64,000 bases of DNA from Sipunculus nudus (lineage: Eukaryota > Annelida > Sipuncula > Golfingiida > Sipunculidae): assembly GCA_026874595.1 (NCBI GenBank), contig CM049318.1, positions 38,093,956 to 38,157,955 of the forward strand, given 5' to 3'. Position 1 is the first letter of the stretch. Every line of letters begins with the position of its first letter. A model generated the notes under the pieces. That model was not told the origin of the DNA. It saw only the letters and a list, made by a program, of their open reading frames with translations, and ran no database searches. Positions 47,401 to 58,200 of this stretch are shown here, piece by piece. A program made the position numbers and the translations under genes.

Positions 47401-48866
47401 TTGTAGTTCAAGGTACAGGCCTGACACTCTTTAGCAGAATGAAACCACTATTGATCTGGGGTCATAAGAATATCTTTATTGATTATATGGAACACAGGCT
47501 TCAAGAGTGAATGCCCCATATCTTATCTAGCTTCATTTTATTTTAAAATAATTTAGATTGCCAATTTCCCATGCTGTTAAAAATGAAAGTATTCAGTTAT
47601 ATAAAAAGCAGTGGATGTATCAGGTGAGAATACCAAAATGCAATGATTTTTCTGCTGGGTAACTGTATTTCATTAGTTAGCCAATTCATAAATCATTAAT
47701 ATTGCCTGGAACTAAATAAATTGAATAATAATTAAGCTTACACATAAAATAAAGTTTCAATCTAATGGAATATACAATATATTAGTATATATAATAATGG
47801 TGAAAGCTTTGTTAAGTAATCAGTGCTCAAAATACAGACATGTCAACTCCATCACGTGACGGAGTTGACTGTGATGGAGTTGACAAATGCTTGATTTTTA
47901 ATTTATAATTTTTTTGAAAATCACGTTATAAGCCAGTTATTACAGATTTTGAACAAAAAACACATGTTTTTTCTTGAACATAATAACATTTTACCCATTT
48001 ATCTATTTATGAGGGTGAAAAAGCTGTGACGGAGTTGACACATTAATTTTCCACCCTCCAGGATGAAGACATAAAGGGTTCCATTTCTGATACTAGATAC
48101 ATGTTATGTATAAAATAGTGTTTCATGGATAAAGTATGTCCATGCAACATTTTATATTTGGCTTTGTAAAGATATAAATATGGAACTGTCAATTTGCTTG
48201 GATATAATTCTTTTTGTGACGGAGTTGACTCAATACTGGAGGACAGATCTGAAATGCTCGCAAAAAAAGTTAGTGGCAATAATTGCTTCAAGCAACAATG
48301 GAATCTGAACACCTTATTGTGTATGTTAATTCAGCTAATTAAGATAATGAATGAGTTCTTTATCTACTCTACCAAATGACCTAATATATTAGCTCCTTGC
48401 TCAGGAGACATGCTATTTGTCTGAAAGTGCATATATTGGGACGGGCCTGCACAAGTAATAATCCATCCTTTATTATCTCAGTTTGGATGGATGGAGAACC
48501 CATGCCAAGGTATTTAACTATATGTATTTGTGTAAAACCTTTAACTACTTGCTGATGAATGAATAAGGAGAGACCAGATATATAGGTAATTGCTCATTTT
48601 ACTGCGGAATGACCCACATGTGTATTTGTCATGAAAATTCATATTTTTCATGAAATTTTCTGTGTTCAGGAGCCATAAAACGGTCAAAAATAGTTTAACC
48701 AGGACGAAACGCAAACTCGATCTGTAACTGGTCTTCATCTGGCCACAAACCAAAAATCAGGCCAATATCCGCAGGCATTGAGAAATAAAGTCCGTACAAC
48801 TTTTTGATTTCGGAATGACGGACATTGGCAAAACTATATGCCCTGGCCACTTTGTGGCGGGGGCAT
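44491..48866 (+). mobile_element. P-family (pearl/Helentron-like) element P1, interrupted by T2
   Basis: It starts CTAGATGTGTCGGAACGACA then AATGCCCCCGCC, and ends GGCGGGGGCAT, an inverted pair. Units of about 180 bp carry GGTCAACCGGGACGAAACG, CTCGATCTGTAACTGGTC and ATATCTGCAGGCATTG. T2 splits it at 45756/48616. A short GGAATGAC tail and a GC hairpin close it. It lies in tastin intron 1. Confidence 0.8.
45757..48615 (+). mobile_element. T-family transposon, copy T2 (2859 bp)
   Basis: Same ends as T1 (GGGTCATTCCACAGTAAA at left, TTTACTGCGGAATGACCC at right) but flanked by ACAT on both sides, an independent 4-bp duplication. It interrupts P1 exactly within GTACATGTGTATTTG. The body is nearly identical to T1, with a long poly-G at 46695-46710 where T1 has GGGCGGCGAG. 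TGTGACGGAGTTGAC copies are conserved. Confidence 0.9.
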
Positions 48867-49030
48867 AAAAATGATCATGCTGACAGAAGAACTCTTGAAC
48901 CTCCTAATAAATGCTGGAGTATTCAGGTATTTCCTGATAAATACACAGAGTTGGTTTATACCAAAAAAAGGCAGAACACCATGTTTGATAATTATTCCTT
49001 TGCATGAATAAGACTATGTTAAATTTAAAA

Positions 49031-50263
49031 CAAGTGACCCATGGGTCATGGCGCTCAGCTTACTGGGAAGAGCATCAAACAGATTAAAGAATAGGCCAAG
49101 ATTGTGTCTGTATTTATATATCTCAAAAATAGAGAAAAAATGCATAAACTTTAAAAAAATACAAGTGGCTCCACTAGTCTGCAGAAACTAATAAAAACAA
49201 TTAATGGTAAATATACATGCAAAGAATCATGGTGACCTCTGCATTAGTTGTTCAGATACTTCAGCTTTTGTATCAAATTGTCCATTATTCTGAGGGATAC
49301 TATAGCTTGAAGGATATGGGAAACAGAGAACTAATTTCAGGTTTCCACAGACACTTTTCATGGGCCTCCTTGCATGACAAGAATGAAGATTCTTAGTCCA
49401 GTTGTTACGATTTGTACCCTGCTGACAGATAACCACATCTTTAAAGGTCTCAAAAATAGAGAAAAAAAATTCGTAAAATTTGAAACAAGCCCCATAGCTT
49501 ATAGAATATAGGTAACAGAGACCTAATTCCAGGTTTCCAGGGAGCCACCAGTCTGCAGAAACTGATGAAACATCTCATGATCTCTTTGTATGCCAAAACT
49601 CATGACCATCAGTGATGTAGTTAATGAGATATTGAAGTTTTTGTATGAATTTTTTTACTAATCTTGGTACACTTTTCAAATGTTTTCATTATTCAGGGGG
49701 GGGGGGGTTATTTTTGAGCCAAACGGCTTAAAGGATATGGGTAACAGAGACCTAATTTCAGGTTTCCATGGAGACTTTTCATGGGTCTCCCAGTGTCAAG
49801 AATGAAGATTCTAGGTCCAGTTGTTATGATTTGTGCCCTGTTAACAGATGTTCATATCTTTAAAGGTCTCACAAATAAAGAAATAAATTCGTAAAAATTA
49901 AAAAAATACAGTAGGCGCCACCAGTCTGTAGTAACTGATGGAACATCTCATGATCATTATGTATGCCAAAAATCATGACCATCAGTGATGTAGTTAATGA
50001 GATATTGAAGTTTTTGTATGAAATTTTTGACTACTCTGGGGAGTACTTTAGGGCCCAATAGCTCGAAGGATATGGGTAACAGAGACCTAATTTCTGGTTT
50101 CCATGGACTTTTCATAGGCCTCTCAGAATTTTAAGAATGAAGATTCAAGTTACAAGATTCTAGGTCCAGTCATTACGATTTGTGCCAGGTTAACGGACAG
50201 ACAGACGGACGACGGACAAATAGTAATAGCTATAGCTCAGATGACTTACAGTCAGCTGAGCTA
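49031..50263 (+). mobile_element. X-family element, copy X3 (rearranged)
   Basis: 5' end CAAGTGACCCATGGGTCATG, about three and a half core units with internal deletions, tail GACAGACGGACGACGGAC, and hairpin ending CAGCTGAGCTA at 50263. In tastin intron 1. Confidence 0.78.
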
Positions 50264-51354
50264 ACTAGCAGCCAAGGGGCCATGAAGCTAAGCTGACTGA
50301 GTCATTTATGAAGGCTATAAACACTGGTCACCAATCATTCTGTTCTTACTCTAAGAGTTTCTTTAGTGAGCAAAGTGTTACTAACATGTTGTTAGTAATA
50401 CACAGAGTTGGTTAATACCAAAAAAGAAGAACACCATGTTCAATTCTTTCCTTTGCATACAGAAGACTATGTTAAATGTTAACTATGTTTTAACTATGTT
50501 AAATGTTAAATGTGCATGTTATTTATATATAATATTAATCATTTCTGGGGACATATATTAAGGACATATGGAGGTCTATTTGTGTTGGGAATTTATTGTA
50601 ATTTATTAATCAATCATAAGGAAAGATTGTTTGGCCTCTACCAACCAATACTTGTAAATAATCGGTTGTTTAGAATTAGAATTATGATTTTTGGGACAAA
50701 ATATAGACTGGTACATCATCTCATTTGGTATGTAGGCCTAAATTCAGGTAATAATGTCATAATTCTAAACAGCCTAAATGTCTATATGGCAATAATTTAA
50801 TAAAGGAATTAAGTTCTTTAGTACATGCAAACCTCTCTAGTATTGCTTGCAATGCATAATGTATATTTATAAAAGCACACATTTCCTCCTGACAAAACCT
50901 AAATATCTGCAATCAGTTATGCCACTGCAAAATTGATCATCAGATATTTTGTAGCAATCTGACTGATCATAGATTATAATAATCGATTATCAGCCCATAA
51001 CTAAGGTCTACATCAACACATTTGATCAATATTCTTTTACAGGTGTCTCAGTTTGTCACATCACCATAAGGATGATTTGATAAGTTACATGTCACCTGCC
51101 AGTCCAATTTCCTGATTGACTCCATGAACATCCACCAGACCACCACTGAGATATTACAGACAGCTTCAGACTAATTATGTAACATGAGCATGCCACACTT
51201 GTGGCCTTCATTCATCTGCATTCCATATTATGTTGGGAATCTGACATTACTGTGAAGAGTTACAGCTTATACTGACACCAATCTAATGATTGTTGTTAGC
51301 AGATGAATCAGTCAATGCAAATGGGTCATGAATCACTGTCTGCTTTAATGTTAT

Positions 51355-51357
<3 letters not shown>

Positions 51358-51389
<32 letters not shown>
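51358..51389 (+). repeat. (AC)n microsatellite
   Basis: About 32 bp of pure CA repeat. Confidence 0.97.
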
Positions 51390-51391
<2 letters not shown>

Positions 51392-51599
51392 TCAAATATT
51401 TATGTTTTATACTTGCAATGGACCTCTCACTTAAAATGTTGCATTACAAATTTTTACAGGCAGTGATTACTGTATAAAGTTATTTTTCAGTATCTGATCA
51501 TTAAAACATGCATTGAAAGATAATTTACCACAAAATTTTGATCAATTCTGCAAGTTCAGCCGTGAACTTAATTCACAGCAGTCATATGTTAATTATACT

Positions 51600-53128
51600 A
51601 TGTTCAACCAACCTGTGACCGGTCGACCAGTACTAAATAAAGTATGTACACATATGCCCAATTTCAAGCTGATATATCAAATCCCTGCTGAAAAATAAGC
51701 AGGAACATACACTCTGCAGATAAAATTTATTGGAGGTAGCACCACCAGTAATGTAATGATGCATATGACAAAGTTATCCGCTATATAAAGATATGCACAA
51801 TTCCAGTTTGATATATCAAATCCCTCCTGAGAAATAAGCAGGGACATACACTGTGCAAAAGTCATTTAAGGTGCAACACTAGTCTTGTGTATGAGAATGC
51901 CATAAATTTCAGGCGGATACATCAAACTTCTCTTGAGTTGGTTGCATTGGGCTGACGAAGCTTTGCTGAGGCAGGCAGTTGACCCAAGTCAAGCAAAACA
52001 TATTGGCAGGTACAGCTACAGCACTGAATGAACTTTTGACCTGTACCTGGCTGCACTGAGTGTACTCTTGACCTGTTGCAAAATCTGTTAAGTTGGCAGT
52101 TTACCAAAGCGATAAATAGCTCCAGACTGAGACTTTTGGCAGTCTGCCATGCTATTTATAGATACAGAAAAAATCTTGCCCAATCTATTCCTAAACAATC
52201 AAAAGAACCCCACCCTAGGATAATTCTTGTGAAATATTAAACATCTCAGCTGGACAGTTTCATCATAAAACATTTTTAACTGAAAATGCTTAAATTACAA
52301 AGGGTTTTGCCCGTAAAAACAGGTTGATGTAGGTGGCCCATTAACATCTCATTATCAATTGTGAGTCATGTGACCAATATTTGGACAAAACTTTGTGATG
52401 CTAGCTCCTGTCATTTCTGAGATTTTTAGGTTACTATGCTTTCTTGGCAAAATAAAGAAGTTCAGATTCCTGTAACTCGGCCTAATTTCATTGAACCCAA
52501 ACCATTTGAACAAACTTGAGACAGCCTGTCTCTGGGATCATTTCTAAGAAATACTGAACAATTTGGCTGAATGATTTTAGAGAAGATGATTTTAAAAGGT
52601 TTCAAAGCTTTTCCCCGGTAAAATGTAAGTTGATGCAGGTGGTGACACAAAAAGCCCAATCCCAAAACATTTGATATGTGACTGATTTTTTTTTATTAAA
52701 TTTGGGTATGCTAACTCCTGTAATTCCTTAGAAATTATGGGTTGAAGTACTGATGAATGATGACCCCCCCCCCCCCATACAATAAAAGTTGATGCAGGTG
52801 GCGCCTCCAATACCTCAATTTCAAATAAGACTCATGTGACCAACATTTACATAAAATTTGGTGATTATAGCTCCAGCCTTGTCTGAGATTATAATTTTAG
52901 TATGCTAATGGAAGGTTTCTAAGAAGATTTTTAAATTTTTTTTTAGCTTTTCCCTGTAAAATATGTCAATGCAGATAGCAAAAAAAAAAACCCAATCTGT
53001 TAGAAGTTGACATGTGACTAATTCTTCTATAAAATTTGGTGCTGCTAGCTCTGATGGTTTTTGAGATAGCATGGGTTAATGTAAGGATGGACGACGCTGC
53101 GCCATCGCAAAAGCTCACAGGTTTGCTT
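51600..53128 (+). mobile_element. Y-family tandem-core element, copy Y2
   Basis: It follows Y1 block by block (GATATATCAAATCCCTCCTG, AAATAAGCAGGGACATACAC, CTGCACTGAGTG.ACTC, GATGCAGGTGGCGCC). It ends TGGACGACG...GCCATCGCAAAAGCTCACAG, a better preserved tail than that of Y1. Confidence 0.68.
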
Positions 53129-54013
53129 AAAAAATAAACCCTTTCCTAGGACCCTGTATGCTGCCAATCCTTAAACTGAGCTCAACTGCAGAATACCTTC
53201 ATAAAAATCCTACTATAAAACATCCAAACTTCGTTTAAGCACATTATATTCATTTGTAATCTGTTTGGTTTTTTCTTGATCATTTGCCGCAATAAATTAC
53301 ATTCATATGAACCACATTTATATATGTCTTCATTAATGTGCATAATTAAGTTAACCATTATACTCTCCAAGACAATCAAGCAGATGACATATAATGTCCA
53401 ACATATGATATCATACCTTTACAAAATTTGAGAAGTATTTAGGAATGTACTGCAAATGCAATTAATTAAATTACATGCAGATCAATTTTAATTTATAAAA
53501 AAATCCAACCTGTAGCAATTATTGTAATAAATTCTGCCTGCAAAGATTTGCTTCCGGAAAAAAAAATAATTAGTTTATTACTCTAGCTCAAGCTATTCCC
53601 CTAAAAATAAGGGTGACGTCTGTCAAGCTGTCATATTCCAAGGCAAATTATTATTACGTCATAATCTTGAATCTGCTGAAACCACAAAGATATATCCTAC
53701 CAAAAACATGTGCTGGTCGGGGATGAAAATAAATCAACAGACGATATTCCTTAAGCAAATCAAACATAAATATTTTATTATTCAACATTTAACCGCTTTA
53801 GCCATTGTCTTATGTCAAGTAAACAGTAGCAGACGAACGGTTCAACCACCAAACGCTGGATGCAAACCAATCAACTGTCGGCATCCAGGCATTTAAATTT
53901 CTATAAACAAACGCAAACGATGCACTGCAAAACATCATATTTGGTACCAAATCTGAGAAGAGCGAAGGTGAAATATACAAAATGAATGCTTAAATTTACA
54001 ATTGCATACTTAC
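53129..54013. other. Tastin intron 1, 5' part
   Basis: AT-rich sequence; nothing else recognised before the exon 1 donor. Confidence 0.35.
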
Positions 54014-54116
54014 TTTTGATTTTGAATGCTTCCGCGGCTAAGTTCCGTTGATCTTGTTGTGATTTTCTGGCTTCAAAACTCCTGCGCTTGGGTCTTCTGC
54101 ATGTGATATCAGCCAA
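54014..54116 (-). other. TROAP: Tastin 5'UTR exon 1 (probable)
   Basis: A strong donor AAAA/GTAAGT lies at 54014/54013. The frame across it has no ATG, and joining it to exon 2 meets TAA just before the ATG at 44390, so this exon would be non-coding. The 5' end is unknown; 54116 is a minimum. There is no evidence beyond the donor and the position upstream of the gene. Confidence 0.4.
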
Positions 54117-54349
54117 TCGCGCACAACCGGAAGTGTAACGGATGCCAAATATGGAAAGCCGATACAGTAAAATACTGAAAGACCATGCCCGGTATTGGAG
54201 TAATCCCTCTTGTCCATCGGGAAACCATTCAACCGCAACAAATTACATACTTATGCTGACCACCCACCATTTAAGCGCCGATGAATATGAATCGAAGTCG
54301 GAATTTCAAAATGAATATAAATCAAATTTTGAAATTCAATTTTTTTTTT

Positions 54350-54366
54350 GCCTGGATAGTCAAGGG
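54350..54366 (+). mobile_element. 5' fragment of a split tRNA-derived SINE (S5)
   Basis: GCCTGGATAGTCAAGGG is the head of a tRNA-like SINE whose remainder resumes at 63764. Joined at the 8-bp duplication, the two sides make a continuous A-box region. It lies about 230 bp upstream of tastin exon 1. Confidence 0.7.
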
Positions 54367-54423
54367 CAGTGGCGTCAATTTTTCTTCCAGGGTGGGGGGT
54401 GTGACTTTTTATATTTATATATG

Positions 54424-54745
54424 TCAGAGACGAGATTGAAATCCAGGCGGATTTTAAATTCGCCTAGACGAGATTGCGATTGTGATCTCGCCTAGGCGAA
54501 ATTGCAATTGTGATCTCGGCTAGACGGATTTTAAACTCGCCTAGACGAGATCACAATCGCAATCTCGCCTAGGCGAGATTAAAATCCATCATGGAGCAGG
54601 CCAGGATTTTAATCTCGCCTAGGCGAGTTTAAAATCTGTCTGGTGTCATCCAGGCGAGTTTAAAATCTGCCTGATATCACTTGGGCGAGTTTAAAATCTG
54701 CCTAGGCGAGATTAAAATAGTGATCTGATCTAATTTCCCAATAAA
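54424..54745 (+). repeat. Left palindrome-array arm
   Basis: A run of GCCTAGGCGAG-type palindromes alternating with ATTTTAAA. Its mirror copy is at 62950-63268. Confidence 0.9.
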
Positions 54746-55287
54746 TTATGCATTGTAATTGACTTTTGAAAGATGTTTTCAATTTGGAAATGGAATATTT
54801 TATATTATATATTTTTTATTAATATGGTTATGTATAGTTCACAAGTAATATATATCTAATATTATTTACAAAATATTATAATATTGATGTAATAATTTAA
54901 TATATTTTTTTATTTTATTTTTTTATTTATAAACTATGTAATAGAAACTTACATTGGTATTGTATATGGCATATTCAAATGATATATGATGTGGGCTGCT
55001 GCTGATTATTTACATAACAATTTTGTTGTCAATATTAATTTGAAGGGAAACTGGTATTAGTAATATTAGTAATGTAGTATTTTAAAAAGACAAAAGGAAT
55101 ATAGCTCATTTATTTTTTATCAATATAATTCAATTCATGTTCACATGCATAAATGATCTATTACTCTATGAATCTAGAAATCATATTTTTTCTGATATGA
55201 TATAATACTGTCCAAAAAAAGGCAGTTATCTTGTAACACAGTCTACATAAATATTGAAGCTTCACAAAATGCCTCACAAAACATTAA

Positions 55288-58200
55288 CAAGTGACCCATG
55301 GGTCATGACGCTCAGCTGCCAAGCATGACCTGCGACATCATGGGCTGTGATTCACAACTAGTAAAATTGTTGCAGAACCTATATGCCAATTTTGTTTAAA
55401 CTTTCTACATTGCCATAAATTCTTATCATATATGTCTGGTTAAAACATAGTGAACTAGATATTTCTTGGCACCGCAGGTGCCAGAGTATCCCCAGACATA
55501 GTAGGCCCCCCACCCCCCTTTAAGAATAGGCCCCCATTTTTAGCAGCATATACTGACACTTGGCAAGCAATTATTGTTTCTTCCATCTATCAATCCACAA
55601 TCATTTTGAAGATGTTGGTCCTGTGACCTTGACCTTTGACCTCATGACCCAAAAATCAATTGGGGTTTTGCTTTTTCAATGGGACATATATAAGTCAAGT
55701 TTGAAATCTATACATCAATAAAAGCAGGAATTATCATCCAGAAACTTATTTGATGGTTCCTGTGGCCTTGGCCTTTGACCTTGTGACCCCAAAATTGATA
55801 TTGATCATCCACTTTTATATACAAATCAATAGAGGTCTAGATTTATTGATGGGCCATATATAAGTCAGGTTTGAAATACATATATTAATCCAAGCTTGCA
55901 TTATCATCTCAGGAACTAATTTTTGGACATATGGCTCCTGTGACTTTCACCTTTGAACTTGTGACCTCACAATTGACAGGCGTCTTCCTCTATTGGCAGG
56001 GGAACTGTATGTGCAAGATGAAATGTCTGAGATGAAATGTTTGGCTGAAAATGCATACACATCTTTTTGAAGATGTGTCCTGTGACCTTGACCTTTGACC
56101 TTATGATCCCAAAATCAATTCGGGTCTTGCTTTTCCAATGGGACATATACAAGTCAAGTTTGAAATCCATACATCAATAAAAGCAGGAATTATCATCCAG
56201 AAACTAATTTTTGGACAGATGGCTCCTGTGACCTTCACCTTTGACCTTGTGACCTCAAAATTGATAGGGGTCTTCCACTCTTGGCAAGTGATCTATATGT
56301 GCAAGATGAAAAGTCTGAGATGAATTGTTTGGCTGAAAATGCATCCACAATCTTTTTAAAGATGTGTCCTGTGACCTTGACCCTTGACCCTCATGACCCC
56401 AAAATCAATTTGGGTCTTGCTTTTCCAATGGGTCATATACAAGTCAAGTTTGAAATCCATACATCAATAAAAGCAGGAATTATCATCCAGAAACTAATTT
56501 TTGGACAGATGGCTCCTGTGACCTTCACCTTTGACCTTGTGACCTCAAAATTGATAGGGGTCTTCCACTCTTGGCAAGTGATCTATATGTGCAAGATGAA
56601 AAGTCTGAGATGAATTGTTTGGCTGAAAATGCATCAACAATCTTTTTAAAGATGTGTCCTGTGACCTTGACCTTTGACCTCATGACCCCAAAATCAATTG
56701 GAGTCTTGCTTTTTCAATGGGACATATATAAGTCAAGTTTGAAATCAATACATTAATAAAAGCAGGAATTATCATCCAGAAACTAATTTTTTGACATATA
56801 GCTCCTGTGGCCTTGACCTTTGTTCTTGTGACCCCAAAATTGATATGGATCATCCACTATTGGCAAGTGAGCTATATATTCAAGATGGAAGACCTTGAAA
56901 GTTTGGCTTAAAATGCATCCACAGTATCTTGTAAGATGCAAGTCCAGTGACCTTGACCTTAGACCTCATGACCCTAGAACCTATAGGGTTCTTACTTTAG
57001 TAGTGGGCCATACATAAGTCACGTTTGAAATCCATACGGCTATCAACACTGGAGATATCATAAGAGGTGTGTTATTTTCACCAAATATGGACACATTAAA
57101 GGTCAAGGCCACTCTCATGGTAAAGGTCATGACCCAAATGTAAACAGACCTCATCCCATAGCCCATCTCTCTACATGTGCATAATATGAAAGAAATCTGT
57201 CCATTAGTTTTTGACTTATAATGCTTACAGTACTGTCAAGTGGCAATTATGGGGGTATTAAAAGGCGTAAAAACAAGAAAAGAATAATAGGTGGCGCCAC
57301 CAGTTTCCGGTATATCACAAGGCTATCCTAGATCTTCGGTCACCTTAAATTTTAGACCAGTCCATGCAAGCTTACTTGAGATATTTAAGAATTTGTGTTA
57401 TTTTCAGCAATAATGGACCTATTCAAGGTCAAGGTCATTCTCCTAGCATAGGTCATGACCCCATTTTAAATAGGCTTCGTCCCCTTACCTTTATCTATAC
57501 AAATGTAAAGTTTGAAAAAAATCAGTGAAATATTTTTTTAGTTATCCCACTCACAAGGTTTTTCTGCGGCACAATGATGGTCTGAGGCAAAATGTATGGT
57601 TGTTGAGCTATCAGGAACTAATCCCACAGCTTGCTCGATACCTGTCAGTCTTAAAAGGAATATCACACAGGCCACACTTAAGATCAAAATATAGCAAAAG
57701 ATCAAGGAAATCCATGCAAGAATTATTGTGAAACGGGTGCTTCCATATTAATTTTTATTCAATACAAGTCAACTGTACTGAGCTTTCATAAATGATGGTC
57801 ATATTTATTAAGAAATCTTTGACCCAATGCAAGATAACATTAATATACATCCCACTGCATTCACTTTAATAGTTCTTGAGATAATATGTTCTAAAGGAAT
57901 TTAAAGATGGCTTCCTGGTGGCCATATTGGATTTCTGACAGGTCGGAAATTGAACAACAAACATCCTCTAAAAGGGACCAAACTTCATAAAAAAATCACA
58001 GAAACTGCCCTGGCAAAAGGATTTCTGAAATGGCTACCTGGCAGACATAATGGTTTTCTGACAAGTCTGACATTTGATATCACACATCCTCCAATAAGAC
58101 ACTAAACTTGTAGCAATTGCTTCAAAGAATGTAACAGTTATGTATGTCCAAAACAATTCAAAAGGCATAATAGGTTGGAGAGCTCTCATATCAGATTTAT

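Noticed and set aside
27187-48615. T1/T2 as one segmental duplication
   Set aside because: Flanks differ completely and each copy has its own 4-bp duplication, so they are separate insertions.
53901-54116. Open frame across tastin exon 1 resembling a basic protein start
   Set aside because: It has no ATG (the apparent first codon is TTG), and after splicing it meets a stop before the exon 2 ATG; treated as 5'UTR.
56138-56613. Repeated open frames with identical peptides
   Set aside because: They come from nearly identical 290-bp core units of X4; codon content follows the repeat and no start or splice context exists.
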